Source: JAGVGT01 sp963807225
GTDB taxonomy: Bacteria; Desulfobacterota; Desulfobulbia; Desulfobulbales; JAGXFP01
Direction of reading: 5' to 3'
Assembly (NCBI GenBank): GCA_963807225.1
Contig: CAWEAD010000013.1
Span: 55,835-119,834 of the forward strand
DNA length: 64,000 nucleotides
Each line of letters begins with the position of its first letter. The stretch's first letter is position 1. The translations under genes were made by a program, and so were the position numbers. The notes below the pieces were generated by a model, which saw nothing but the letters and a program-made list of their open reading frames with translations, ran no database searches and was not told the origin of the DNA. Below, piece after piece: positions 9,752 to 18,648 of the stretch.

Positions 9752-10591
9752 ATGAATGATTATCAACGCATTGCCCGGGTGATCCGCTACCTGGACCGCC
9801 ATCATACCGAGCAGCCCGATCTGGCGACCCTGGCGGCCACCGCCGGGCTGAGCCCCTTTCATTTCCACCGGTTGTTCGGGGCCTGGGCCGGGATCACCCC
9901 CAAGGATTTCCTCCAGTGCCTGACCCTGAACCACGCCAGGGAATTGCTGCGCAAAGGCGAGAGTGTACTGGAAACCGCTTTGCAGGCCGGCCTTTCGGGG
10001 CCGGGCCGGTTACACGACCTGTGTGTCGGCCTGGCCGCCGCCTCCCCGGGAGAGTTGAAATCCGGCGGCCTGGGCTGGACCGTCACTTACGGCTTCGCCG
10101 CCACACCTTTCGGGCTCTGCCTGGTGGGCGAGAGTCCGCGCGGTCTCTGTCACCTGTCCTTCGTGGAAGCGGCAGACCAAGAGACGGCCCGGGCCCGGTT
10201 AAGGGCGGATTGGCCGCTGGCTCGATTGCATCGGGACGACACGGTCGCGGCCGATCTGACCCGCCGCATCTTCTCGCGCCCCGACGAAACTCCAACGGCC
10301 CCGCCCCTGCGCGCCTTCGTGCGCGGCACTCCCTTTCAGGTCCAGGTCTGGCAAGCCTTGCTGCAGATCCGCCCGGGGACCCTGGTTTCCTACGGTCGTC
10401 TGGCCGCGGCACTGGGCCGGCCCGGTGGTGCCAGGGCCGTCGGCACGGCCGTGGGTCGCAACCCCGTTGCCTATCTGATCCCCTGCCATCGGGTCATTCG
10501 CGAAACCGGGGCGCTCGGCGGCTACCAATGGGGGCTGGAACGCAAGAGGGCGATGCTGGCCTGGGAGAGCTGTATGCCTTCGCTCCCTTAA
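9752..10591 (+). CDS. AraC-type HTH fused to O6-methylguanine-DNA methyltransferase (Ada-like)
   Basis: A fusion protein of about 279 residues. The first 90 residues form an AraC-type helix-turn-helix region (AATAGLSPFHFHRLFGAWAG). The C-terminal 170 residues are an Ogt/AGT alkyltransferase with the acceptor cysteine C245 in IPCHRVI and the preceding segments FQVQVWQALLQI and GTLVSYGRLA. It transfers alkyl groups from O6-alkylguanine irreversibly to itself. The N-terminal Ada metal-binding phosphotriester-repair domain is missing, so the methylation switch of E. coli Ada is not expected. The ATG at 9752 is taken as start; an in-frame ATG at 9734 is possible. The gene appears to stand alone. 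Confidence 0.88.
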   Translation: MNDYQRIARVIRYLDRHHTEQPDLATLAATAGLSPFHFHRLFGAWAGITPKDFLQCLTLNHARELLRKGESVLETALQAGLSGPGRLHDLCVGLAAASPGELKSGGLGWTVTYGFAATPFGLCLVGESPRGLCHLSFVEAADQETARARLRADWPLARLHRDDTVAADLTRRIFSRPDETPTAPPLRAFVRGTPFQVQVWQALLQIRPGTLVSYGRLAAALGRPGGARAVGTAVGRNPVAYLIPCHRVIRETGALGGYQWGLERKRAMLAWESCMPSLP

Positions 10592-10717
10592 CCTGTCGAA
10601 GACATTCGAGATACCAGACTTAACAATTGCAGGGGAAAAGTTTAGATGATGGTTTAAGCGGTCGAATCAGCATGGGTAGAATACTGCAAATTACACGACA
10701 CGAAGTACCGGAACCGG

Positions 10718-11365
10718 ATGTTCAAAGCTTATCGACGCAAGCAATCTCGTCCTGAAGAAATCGCCAACAGCCTCAGCCACGGGTTCGGCCTGTTAGTGGC
10801 GCTGGTCGGGAGTCCCTATCTCATTATCCAGGCCGCCCGCCAAGGCGACGCCACCTTTGTTTTCGCCACCGGCATCTTCACTTTCACCATCATAACTCTC
10901 TACCTTGCCTCCACCCTTTATCATGCCTTGCCAACCGGCCAGACCAAGCGAGTATTTCGTCTGATCGAACATTCCGCCATCTTTCTGCTGATCGCCGGAA
11001 CCTATACGCCGTTCACCCTGGGAGTGCTGCGCGGTCCCTGGGGCTGGACCCTGTTCGGGGTGGTCTGGAGTCTGGCCGCGGCCGGCGTGGCAATGAAAAC
11101 CCTCGCCCGACGCCGCCATCCCATTTTCTCCACGACCCTTTACCTTTTGATGGGCTGGATCATCTTGCTGGCGCTCAAGCCGCTGCTGGCCCTGGTGCCG
11201 ATCACCGGTTTCCTCTGGCTGCTGGCCGGAGGTTTATCGTACACCGCCGGGGTGATCTTTTTTGCCACCGATTCCCGGCTGCGCTTCGGTCACCTGATCT
11301 GGCATCTTTTCGTCATGGCCGGAACCACCTGCCATTACTTTGCGGTGCTCTGGTATGCCGCCTAG
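10718..11365 (+). CDS. Hemolysin III family membrane protein (TrhA/YqfA-like)
   Basis: A 215-residue inner-membrane protein of the hemolysin III / PAQR superfamily. About seven hydrophobic helices are visible. The family signature residues are present: ANSLSHGFG near residue 19, LYLASTLYHALP near residue 65, EHSAIFLLIAGTYTPF near residue 86, and HLIWHLFVMAGTTCHYFAV at the C-terminus with the conserved histidines. The family is linked to membrane fluidity and lipid homeostasis in bacteria; haemolysis is not implied. The stop codon overlaps that of the convergent ClC gene by four bases. Confidence 0.92.
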   Translation: MFKAYRRKQSRPEEIANSLSHGFGLLVALVGSPYLIIQAARQGDATFVFATGIFTFTIITLYLASTLYHALPTGQTKRVFRLIEHSAIFLLIAGTYTPFTLGVLRGPWGWTLFGVVWSLAAAGVAMKTLARRRHPIFSTTLYLLMGWIILLALKPLLALVPITGFLWLLAGGLSYTAGVIFFATDSRLRFGHLIWHLFVMAGTTCHYFAVLWYAA

Positions 11366-13521
11366 GGAAGTTTGCCTTCCTCATCGTGTTTCTTCATGAG
11401 TTCTCCGGGATTATCCTCTCGCTCCGAGGGGCCGAACATCCGGTGAATCTCGTCGCAATGGGTTTTACGGCAGAAGATGGTGACCTGATCGTCCGGCTGG
11501 AAGACCGTGGCACTGTCGGGTATCAGCCGCTCCTCGCCCCGCTTGATCGAGACGATGGCCGTAGATTGGTGGAAGGGCACTTCCGCCACCTTCTTGCCGG
11601 CGCAACTGCTCTCAGGCGCCACGTTAACCTCGACGAAATCGACACCACCCTCGGGCCTCAGGGCCAGTCGATCCATGGCGAAGCGGCTCTTCTGCTTGCG
11701 CATCATCCCCATCTGATAGGCACGCAGGATATCGCTACGGCTGATCTGACCGATCAGTTTATGCTCGCCGTGCCTCGCGATTACCGGCAGCCGGGCCAGG
11801 TCCCGAGGAGCCATTTTGCGGATCGCCGCCCAGATCGGCTCGTCGGCATAGACCGTCAGCGGGTCGCTGGTGGCCACCTCCCCAACCTTGACATCCTTGA
11901 GGGCGATGGTCTTCTCTCCTTTTTTCTGGCGTTCTTCGATCTTCTGTAGAGTCCGCTCCATGTCCTGCAGGGTGACGACGCCGAACAGGTCTTCGTCATT
12001 GGACATCACCGGAAAGCCCTGGAGATGGGTGGACTGAAAGAGGGCGAAGAGATCGGCCACCGACTGGTCCTGGCGGATGGTCACCGGGGCGTGATTCATC
12101 ACCTCCTCGACCTTGACCCCCTGCATGATATCGAGATCCTTGCCCTGATCGAAGTGGATGCCGCGCCGAGTCAGCTTAATGGTGTAAATCGAGTCCGGCT
12201 GCAGCCATTGGGCGACGGAGGAGGCGATCATCCCGGCCGCCATCAGGGGCAGGATGAGCTGGTAATCGCTGCTCATCTCGAAGACTATGAGCATGGCGGT
12301 GAGCGGCGCCCGGGCCGCGGCGGCGAAGACCGCCGCCATGCCGACCAGGGCGTAGGCCCCGATCTCGATTGGCACGGCCGGCAGCAGGTATTTGGCCACG
12401 TAGCCGAAGGCCCCGCCCAGCATGGCCCCGGTAAAGAGCGACGGCGCGAAGACCCCGCCGGAGTTGCCGGAACCCAGGGTAAAGCAGGTGGCCAGGGGCT
12501 TGAGGAAGATCAACATGAAGAGCAGAAAGAAAGGCGCCTCGCCCTTCAGGACGTGGTCAAGAAATTCGAAGCCGGAACCGTAAATGTGCGGCACATTGTC
12601 GATCAGCGGCAAACCCAGGCGGGATTCCACCGGAAAAACCGAGACCACACTGGAGATGTGGGGGTAAAAATAGGCCAGCATCCCCAGCAGCAAGGCGCCG
12701 ATGGCCGGCTTCAAGGCCTTGGGCGCCGCCAGCCGGTCGAAATAACTCTCGAAGCTGTCCAGCATTCGGATGAAGTAGACCCCGACCAGGGCGGCCAGAA
12801 AGCCGAGCAGCATATAGAGCAGGATCTCCCAGGACGAATGGAGGACATAGGCGGGGACGGTGAAGGCGGGCCGGGCGCCGAGCATCAGGCGGCTGATAAT
12901 GCTGGCCGAGACGGCGGCGATAACCACGTTACCGAACATCGCCACCTGCAGCTCGGCCAACAGGACCTCAATGGCGAAGGTGATCCCGGCGATCGGGGCG
13001 TTGAAGGTGGCGGCGATGCCGGCCGCGGCGCCGCAGGCCACCAGATTATTGATCCGCTCGTCGGACAGCTTCAGCCACTGACCGACAATGGAACCGAGCG
13101 TCGAGCCGACCTGAACTATGGGACCTTCCCGGCCGGCCGAACCGCCGCTGCCGATGCAAAGAGCGGAGGCAAATATTTTGGCGATGGCGACCCGGGGCCG
13201 AATCCGGCCGCCGTTCAGGATCATGGCCTGCATGACTTCTGGCACGCCATGGCCCTTGGCCTCGGCGGCGAAATAGGCGATGATCGGACCGCCGGCCAGG
13301 GCGCCAAGGGCCGGGATGATGACGAACCAGAAACGGCCCAACCAGGGCAGCAGACCGGCCAGGGATGAATAGGAAAGGTGGTTGATCAAGGCAATCAGGC
13401 GAATGAAAAGAACCGCCGCCAGGCCGGTGGCGCCGCCGACGATCACGGCCAGAACCAGCAGCACCAGCCCCTCCCTGGGAGCCAGGCGATCAAGCAGTTT
13501 TGAGAGATAGCGGCTCGACAT
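11362..13521 (-). CDS. ClC-type chloride channel/antiporter with CBS and RCK-C domains
   Basis: A 719-residue membrane protein. The N-terminal 440 residues are a ClC core with the selectivity motifs GSGGSAGREGP and GSGNSGGVFAPSLF. The gating glutamate is retained as E132, consistent with a Cl-/H+ antiporter. Two CBS motifs follow (about residues 465-520 and 545-605). The last 75 residues resemble an RCK/TrkA-C ligand domain (FVEVNVAPESSCAGKKVAEV). The first ion motif reads GSGGS rather than the textbook GSGIP, as in many bacterial ClCs of this long type. The CBS and RCK-C regions suggest regulation by nucleotides or other small ligands. It is encoded alone, opposite hemolysin III. Confidence 0.94.
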   Translation of the reverse strand: MSSRYLSKLLDRLAPREGLVLLVLAVIVGGATGLAAVLFIRLIALINHLSYSSLAGLLPWLGRFWFVIIPALGALAGGPIIAYFAAEAKGHGVPEVMQAMILNGGRIRPRVAIAKIFASALCIGSGGSAGREGPIVQVGSTLGSIVGQWLKLSDERINNLVACGAAAGIAATFNAPIAGITFAIEVLLAELQVAMFGNVVIAAVSASIISRLMLGARPAFTVPAYVLHSSWEILLYMLLGFLAALVGVYFIRMLDSFESYFDRLAAPKALKPAIGALLLGMLAYFYPHISSVVSVFPVESRLGLPLIDNVPHIYGSGFEFLDHVLKGEAPFFLLFMLIFLKPLATCFTLGSGNSGGVFAPSLFTGAMLGGAFGYVAKYLLPAVPIEIGAYALVGMAAVFAAAARAPLTAMLIVFEMSSDYQLILPLMAAGMIASSVAQWLQPDSIYTIKLTRRGIHFDQGKDLDIMQGVKVEEVMNHAPVTIRQDQSVADLFALFQSTHLQGFPVMSNDEDLFGVVTLQDMERTLQKIEERQKKGEKTIALKDVKVGEVATSDPLTVYADEPIWAAIRKMAPRDLARLPVIARHGEHKLIGQISRSDILRAYQMGMMRKQKSRFAMDRLALRPEGGVDFVEVNVAPESSCAGKKVAEVPFHQSTAIVSIKRGEERLIPDSATVFQPDDQVTIFCRKTHCDEIHRMFGPSEREDNPGELMKKHDEEGKLP

Positions 13522-13982
13522 ATGACGGCAACCTGGTCCCGCGGCTCTGTTCAGTTTCCCGGCCGGCTGGAAAGCAAAGCACTACCGACCGCAAGGTCTT
13601 TTTTTGTTGTACTACAAGGTGAGGTCAGAGTCGACTGCCTTATTGCCCTTATTGAAGGCTCGATGCGCAATGAAACTCTACCGGCTAATGCCGATGCCTT
13701 GGTGTAATAGATAAAGTTGGCGAGGGTCTGCATCTTCGAAGAAATACAATCAATCTCCTCCCCCCGGGAGAGGGCCGGGGGGAGGGAATGCAATGCCACA
13801 TCCGTATTTTCCGTACTTTTGAGTCGGTGTGCCTTAAATCTGCCACCTGAAGATGGAGCCCTCAATCCTCTCAAACGGCGACAATAAGCCTGGCGCTTTG
13901 CGTCGATCAAGGTCAAAATGCAGGACAAACGGAGTGAATCAACCAGACGTTTCCACTTCCCCAAACCTCACCCGGAGTCTGC
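13522..13982. other. Intergenic stretch with one strong hairpin
   Basis: There is no convincing gene in these 461 bases between the divergent ClC and TruA genes. The one clear structure is a perfect 11-bp stem, CCTCCCCCCGG at 13757-13767 with its complement at 13775-13785 around a 7-base loop. It has no T-run. A smaller GACC-GCAA-GGTC stem-loop followed by seven Ts lies at 13587-13605, but no upstream + strand gene would use it. Confidence 0.5.
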
Positions 13983-14795
13983 ATGAAAAAGAGCCCTGAC
14001 CAGACAAACCGCCGCCGTTACCGCCTGACTCTGGAATACGACGGCACCGGTTTCAGCGGCTGGCAGAAGCAGGACGACGCCCGGACCATCCAGGGCGCCC
14101 TGTTGGCCGCCGGTGCCGAGATTTTCGCGGATCAAAAAATCGATATCCAGGGCCACGGCCGTACCGACGCCGGGGTCCACGCCCTGAACTACACGGCCCA
14201 CCTGGAGACCACCGGCGAAATACTGCCGCCGGAAACCATCGTCGAGCGTTTCAACGAGCTGCTGCCGGCTGCCATCGCCGTGTTGGGGATCGCCCCCTGC
14301 CACCCCCGCTTCCATGCCCGGCACAGCTGCCTCGGTCGCAGCTATCTTTATCAGATCGCCAAACGCAAGACCGCCTTTCACAAGAAATATGTCTGGTGGG
14401 TCAAGGAGCCTCTCGACACCATGGCAATGGCCGGAGCGGCCCGGCTTTGCAGCGGCATGCACGACTTCGCCGCTTTCGCCGAAACCCCGGAATTGAAGAA
14501 ATCCACCCTGGTTCTGCTCAACGGGGTCTATCTATACGAGGATGAGGAGATGCTGCGGTTGCGAGTAATCGGTTCGCACTTCCTCTGGAAGATGGTAAGG
14601 CGGCTGGCCGGTGTACTGGTGGAGGTGGGCAGGGGAAATTTATCGGCAAAGGAGGTGGCCGGTTTCCTGACCGGGCCTTCGGATCTTCCCAGCCGGTTGA
14701 CGGCGCCGCCCTCCGGTCTCTTTTTCGAACAGGCCTTTTACGACGAACGGGAACTTACCGATTTTCTGGCCCTGGCGGCCGAAGAAGCGCTTTGA
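13983..14795 (+). CDS. truA: tRNA pseudouridine synthase A
   Basis: A 270-residue enzyme that isomerises uridines 38-40 in the anticodon stem of many tRNAs. The catalytic aspartate is D62 in GHGRTDAGVHA. The N-terminal LTLEYDGTGFSGWQ and C-terminal SHFLWKMVRRLAGVLVEVG segments are the other TruA signatures. The length matches the family. It has a GGAG ribosome site a few bases before the ATG. The downstream neighbour is convergent, so it is probably monocistronic. Confidence 0.96.
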   Translation: MKKSPDQTNRRRYRLTLEYDGTGFSGWQKQDDARTIQGALLAAGAEIFADQKIDIQGHGRTDAGVHALNYTAHLETTGEILPPETIVERFNELLPAAIAVLGIAPCHPRFHARHSCLGRSYLYQIAKRKTAFHKKYVWWVKEPLDTMAMAGAARLCSGMHDFAAFAETPELKKSTLVLLNGVYLYEDEEMLRLRVIGSHFLWKMVRRLAGVLVEVGRGNLSAKEVAGFLTGPSDLPSRLTAPPSGLFFEQAFYDERELTDFLALAAEEAL

Positions 14796-14826
14796 AAATT
14801 ACGATTGTGGAAAGCAGGCGGCCGGG

Positions 14827-15492
14827 TCAGAAACGGACCCGGGCCAGATTTCCCTGATAATCCAGAAACAGCTCCTCGAACATCTGCACCCAGTGGCCGG
14901 CGGTCATCAAGGCGAAGCCGTGCAGGGCCGAGCCGGAAACCTCGTAACGTCTCTTGCCGCCGGGTCCCTGAACTTTGAGCACGGTTTTGATCCGGCCGGC
15001 CATCTTCGGCATTGACCCACCCCAACCGCCGCCCTTGATTTCGATATAACCCCAGAGCTGATCGATCTCCACCTCCATCTGGATACCCTTGGCGCCACCC
15101 TTGGCCGGATCGCTTACCACCTGGTAACCCTGGGCCGTGAGGCTCTTGCTCAACAGTTCTCGGACCACCTCCTCCACCGTCTGAGTTGGTTTCAGGAAGA
15201 TGTTATTGCGCGCCTTGCCGTAACCGTCCCGCACCCGGGCAATGTAAAAACTGCGCTGGCGGGCGCTGGTCCCGGCCACCCCACCCTCGGCGATGGAAGG
15301 AGTGGAGGCCTCTGATGGCCGCTCTTCGAATCTGCGGTTGTCGGTTATCTTGCCGAGGACAATCACACCTTTGCCCTTGCCGACGGTTAAAGATTCCGGC
15401 ACCTTCAGCCGGATCTCGGAGCGCCGCCCGGCCTGCGCGGCAACGGGGGCAAGAAGCAGGAACAACAGGAAGCACAAACCAAGTCGTCGCAT
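14827..15492 (-). CDS. Secreted/periplasmic protein of unknown function (YajG-like region)
   Basis: A 221-residue protein with a clear signal peptide (MRRLGLCFLLFLLLAPVAAQA) and no lipobox cysteine at the cleavage site, so a soluble periplasmic form is expected. The mature part starts with charged beta segments and includes TQTVEEVVRELLSKSLTAQG. That segment resembles YajG-type lipoproteins, in which a divisor-like helix precedes an ambiguous beta domain. The start at 15492 is chosen because GAGG lies eight bases upstream; upstream in-frame starts add unlikely residues. The function is not known and the neighbours do not help. Confidence 0.7.
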   Translation of the reverse strand: MRRLGLCFLLFLLLAPVAAQAGRRSEIRLKVPESLTVGKGKGVIVLGKITDNRRFEERPSEASTPSIAEGGVAGTSARQRSFYIARVRDGYGKARNNIFLKPTQTVEEVVRELLSKSLTAQGYQVVSDPAKGGAKGIQMEVEIDQLWGYIEIKGGGWGGSMPKMAGRIKTVLKVQGPGGKRRYEVSGSALHGFALMTAGHWVQMFEELFLDYQGNLARVRF

Positions 15493-15839
15493 AATTATCC
15501 TCATCGGCAAAATAGACCCCCTCAAGACGATTTCAGGACAGAGTGAGACTCTTTTGTAGTCGGCACCGGCCACCTCTGTCAACCAGGACGCCACGGTTCT
15601 AACCCTTACGCAAAGAGACTTGCGGGACGGGAGGGCACGGATTAAGATTGACGAATTCGGAGAATGTCTATTCTTCCACCACGCCGAGCAGCGCGGCCGC
15701 AGAGAATTCCATAGTTAATTCAATGGCTTGACTCTGCGTCCAACGTGTTCTCCGGGGTAAATTCCGTTTTTTACGAATTTATCGAGATTTACTAAGCGAA
15801 ACTAAAACTAAACCACCCAGGTATCCGGTCGAAACCAGC

Positions 15840-16074
15840 ATGTCCGACACAGTACACCAACTCCTGACCGACACCGGTGAACTTCTGCGCTTTCTCCAGG
15901 AAATGGGCTTAGAGGACCTGCCGTCCTCTCCGGAGCTGCAGAAATTCCTGGCCGAGGACACGGAAAAGACGACCCCGTCTCTGCCGTCCCAACCCTCCTC
16001 GCGGGCGGCGCGACCGGTCCCCGACTCATCTCCGAGGCTGCAGCCGGCCGCCGACCCATCCGGCTCCCCAGTCC
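15840..16074 (+). pseudogene. N-terminal extension of the uracil-DNA glycosylase, out of frame with the catalytic domain
   Basis: An open frame from the ATG at 15840 encodes a leucine-rich helix (LLTDTGELLRFLQEMGLEDL) and then a Pro/Ser-rich linker. This is the typical N-terminal extension of family 4 uracil-DNA glycosylases in deltaproteobacteria. The catalytic domain follows in the next reading frame. The frame that carries the catalytic domain is open back to a stop at 15910, so a single-base change between about 15913 and 16075 would join the two parts. It is either a true frameshift or a sequencing error in the C-rich linker. Confidence 0.6.
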
Positions 16075-16623
16075 TTGGCGGAACTCGACCGGGAATTGAC
16101 CGATTGTCGACTTTGCCCCCTGCATCTGAGCCGACACCGGATCGTCCCCGGCCGCGGCCCGGGCCGCGCCGACCTGCTGCTGATCGAGGATCAGCCCGGC
16201 GCCGAGGAAGAGGCTGGAACTACCCCTTTCAGCGGCGAATCCGGTGAACTCCTGGAGAAAATGCTCAAGGCCATCGGCCTGAAGCGCGAGGGCGTTTACC
16301 TGACCTCCCTGGTCAAGTGCCGCCCACCCGAGGACCGCGAGCCGACCGGCGGAGAGATAGCCACCTGCCAGAATTACCTGGCCCGCCAGATCGCCGCCGT
16401 AAAACCGGCGGTGATCTGCGTCATGGGTCCGCGCGCCGCCCGGCTTCTGACCGGCAGCGACCTGCCGCTCTTCCGGATACGCGGCAGATTCTACGACTTC
16501 CACGGCACTCCCCTGCTGGCCACCTTTCATCCCCGATTTCTACTGCGCAACCCGGAGATGAAAAAGGCCAGCTGGCAGGATCTGCAGACCATCCAGAAAA
16601 AGCTCCTGCTGGCCGGCCGCTGA
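16075..16623 (+). CDS. Uracil-DNA glycosylase family 4 type, catalytic domain
   Basis: The 182 residues cover the full catalytic domain of a [4Fe-4S] uracil-DNA glycosylase, which removes uracil from DNA in base excision repair. Four cluster-type cysteines are visible (CRLCPLH near the start, VKCRPPEDRE and ATCQNYL in the middle). The C-terminal DNA-binding motif is FHPRFLLRNP. The first active-site motif reads IEDQPGAEEE where family 4 enzymes usually have GEAPGxxED, which is a notable departure. A TTG is the first possible start in this frame, but the true N-terminus is probably the out-of-frame piece at 15840. The gene may therefore be inactive in this genome. Confidence 0.8.
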   Translation: MAELDRELTDCRLCPLHLSRHRIVPGRGPGRADLLLIEDQPGAEEEAGTTPFSGESGELLEKMLKAIGLKREGVYLTSLVKCRPPEDREPTGGEIATCQNYLARQIAAVKPAVICVMGPRAARLLTGSDLPLFRIRGRFYDFHGTPLLATFHPRFLLRNPEMKKASWQDLQTIQKKLLLAGR

Positions 16624-16794
16624 AAACCATCCTCCTCGCCTCTCCTGTCATTCGATTCCGAAGAATCAATCCTAGCTAATTAGTAACCATTGACAAGATA
16701 CGGTTGATGTCGCATCTTTGTGGCAGGTTGACCGGGTCGTAAAGTGGCCCCGGGCGCCTCTTTTTACTGAACAGAGAAACCTCGAGGAAAAATA

Positions 16795-16992
16795 ATGAAG
16801 GTACCTTTTATAGATTTAGGGCTGTGCAGCGGTTGCGAAGGGTGTGTCTCGGTCTGCCCTCAGGTTTTCCGGCGCAACCGGGAAACCGGTTATATGGAAG
16901 CGAAAAACCTGGATAAATATCCAAAGGAATGTGTAGACGAGGCAATCAAGAACTGCCCGGAGGACTGCATTTTCTGGGAGGAAATGAACTGA
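16795..16992 (+). CDS. [4Fe-4S] ferredoxin
   Basis: A 65-residue soluble electron carrier. The cluster motif CSGCEGCVSVCP and a distal cysteine in KNCPEDC correspond to the ligands of single-cluster ferredoxins of the Desulfovibrio type. Extra cysteines (C21 and one near the C-terminus) leave room for a second or alternative ligand set. A strong GAGGAAAA ribosome site precedes the ATG. An imperfect promoter-like pair lies upstream (TTGACA at 16690 and CATCTT 17 bases later). It ends seven bases before the convergent EpmA gene. Confidence 0.9.
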   Translation: MKVPFIDLGLCSGCEGCVSVCPQVFRRNRETGYMEAKNLDKYPKECVDEAIKNCPEDCIFWEEMN

Positions 16993-16998
16993 AGGAGG

Positions 16999-17904
16999 CT
17001 ACAGCAATTCTTCCGGCACGAAGGTCACCACTTCGTCCAGGCTGGCAGATCCGGTCAAGAGCATGATCAAGCGGTCCAGCCCCAAGGCGATGCCGGCCGC
17101 CGCCGGCAGCGCGGCCAGTTCCAGCAGGAAGCTTTCCGGCATCGGCCCGGCATTGCGGTCGGCCCGGGCGATGGCTTGCCGTTCTGACTCGAAACGACGC
17201 CGCTGTTCTGCCGCATCGGTCAGCTCGGAAAAACCGTTGGCCAGTTCTATCCCATCCAGATACAATTCGAACCGTTCCGCCAGCCTCGGATTACCAGGCT
17301 TAAGCCGGGCCAGCGAGGCCAGTTCGGCCGGGTAATCGAGCAGAAAGCAGGGGCGCTCGCGTCCCAGGTTCGGCTCCACCCTCTCCACCAGCACCTCTTC
17401 GAATTTCCCCGCGGTCAGGGCTTCCTCAGGGCTGATCCCGCCGAACCGGGCAAAGGCCTCGGCGACGGTGAGCCGATCCCAGGGCGGCTCCAGGGAGAGC
17501 GCTTGCCCCACCCTATCCCGTGGCGCCACCAGACCGCAACTGTCGGCCACCTCCCAGAGCATTTCTTCGCAATCCTCCATCAGCGCAAGATAATCGTGCT
17601 CGCGCCGATACCATTCCAGCATCAGAAATTCGGGCAGGTGCAGGCGGCCGCGTTCGCCCTTCCGGAAGCAGGGGCAGATCTGAAAAAGAGCAGGATGTCC
17701 GGCGGCCAGGAGCCGCTTCATGCAGAGTTCCGGCGAGGTCTGGAGAAAATGGTCGCCGGCCGCTTCCGGTTCGATCCAAACCTCGGGAGCCAGAACCGGT
17801 AAGCGTACCGGGGTCTGCACTTCGAGAAAACCACGATCTTCGAAAAAACGGCGCACCGCGCCGATGATGGCGGAGCGCTGCCGAAGTCGTTTAACGGAAA
17901 TCAT
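16999..17904 (-). CDS. epmA: EF-P beta-lysine ligase (EpmA/GenX/PoxA)
   Basis: A 301-residue class II lysyl-tRNA-synthetase-like protein without the anticodon-binding domain. Class II motifs are present: EVQTPVRL (motif 1), FRKGERGRLHLPEFLMLEW (motif 2) and GIALGLDRLIMLL (motif 3). EpmA activates (R)-beta-lysine and joins it to a conserved lysine of elongation factor P. The EF-P gene lies directly upstream on the same strand, 40 bases away, which fixes the assignment. No EpmB lysine 2,3-aminomutase is seen in the window, so beta-lysine must come from elsewhere if the modification occurs. Confidence 0.93.
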   Translation of the reverse strand: MISVKRLRQRSAIIGAVRRFFEDRGFLEVQTPVRLPVLAPEVWIEPEAAGDHFLQTSPELCMKRLLAAGHPALFQICPCFRKGERGRLHLPEFLMLEWYRREHDYLALMEDCEEMLWEVADSCGLVAPRDRVGQALSLEPPWDRLTVAEAFARFGGISPEEALTAGKFEEVLVERVEPNLGRERPCFLLDYPAELASLARLKPGNPRLAERFELYLDGIELANGFSELTDAAEQRRRFESERQAIARADRNAGPMPESFLLELAALPAAAGIALGLDRLIMLLTGSASLDEVVTFVPEELL

Positions 17905-17944
17905 TGCTTGTTTCGGGGCGGCTGGGTGCTCTGGAACAGGCGAG

Positions 17945-18508
17945 CTACTCTTTGACCCGGGTGATGTACTCCCCGGTGCGGGTATCGATCTGGATCCGGT
18001 CGCCCTCTTCGATGAAGGGCGGTACCTGCACCACGTAGCCGGTTTCGACGGTGACGGGTTTGGTGTCGGAGCCGCTGGTATCGCCCTTGGCCCACGGATC
18101 GGCCTGGGTGACGGTCAGGTTGACGAAGATCGGCAGGGTGATGTCGATCGGCGTGACGTTGAAGAAAAGGACCGACACTTCCATGTTGTCGATCAGAAAA
18201 TTGGCGTTGTCGCCCAGTTGCTCCCGGGTCATGGTCAGCTGCTCGTAGCTGTTGTTGTCCATGAAGTGGTACTCGCCGCCCTGGGAGTAAAGGTACTGCA
18301 TGGGGCGCTCTTCCAGCGGAGCCGGCTCGAACTTGTCATTGGAGCGGAAGGTCCGTTCGGTGGAATTGCCGTTGATCAGGTTGCGCATCTTGCACTTGTA
18401 GAGGGCCTGACCCTTACCGGGCTTGGAGAAATCGAAAACGGTGATGATGTAGGGATTTCCGTCCATCATGATTTTCAGACCCTTGCGCAGGTCGGAGGCA
18501 GTGTACAT
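17945..18508 (-). CDS. efp: Elongation factor P
   Basis: A 187-residue translation factor that rescues ribosomes stalled at polyproline. It has the three-domain EF-P length. The modification loop reads FSKPGKGQAL with the acceptor lysine at K32, the form modified by EpmA rather than by the rhamnosyltransferase EarP. The C-terminal signature IQIDTRTGEYITRV is present. The ATG at 18508 is used because the protein begins at the normal position there and a GGAG site precedes it; the open frame further upstream is not coding. It forms a two-gene unit with epmA. Confidence 0.96.
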   Translation of the reverse strand: MYTASDLRKGLKIMMDGNPYIITVFDFSKPGKGQALYKCKMRNLINGNSTERTFRSNDKFEPAPLEERPMQYLYSQGGEYHFMDNNSYEQLTMTREQLGDNANFLIDNMEVSVLFFNVTPIDITLPIFVNLTVTQADPWAKGDTSGSDTKPVTVETGYVVQVPPFIEEGDRIQIDTRTGEYITRVKE

Positions 18509-18648
18509 ACGGGTTTCTCCGTCAGGATTTATTTTGGTTAAGGTGTTGTTTCTGCATAATTGCCCCTGCTTAATAACTGAAAGGTCTCGGCAAGGCAAGA
18601 AAATATCCGGGGGGTGATAAACAAGGTGCCTGATGGCGGCAAATCCGC

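Noticed and set aside
12025..13368. Long + strand open frame opposite the ClC gene
   Set aside because: It is the antisense shadow of a well-supported 719-residue channel; its composition is Gly/Asp/His-rich and unlike a real protein.
13587..13605. GACC-GCAA-GGTC stem-loop followed by Ts, possible + strand terminator
   Set aside because: No + strand gene lies upstream to be terminated, and the stem has only four pairs.
13551..13964. 137-codon minus-strand open frame between ClC and TruA
   Set aside because: It crosses a GC-rich hairpin, has no ribosome site and shows no protein-like pattern.
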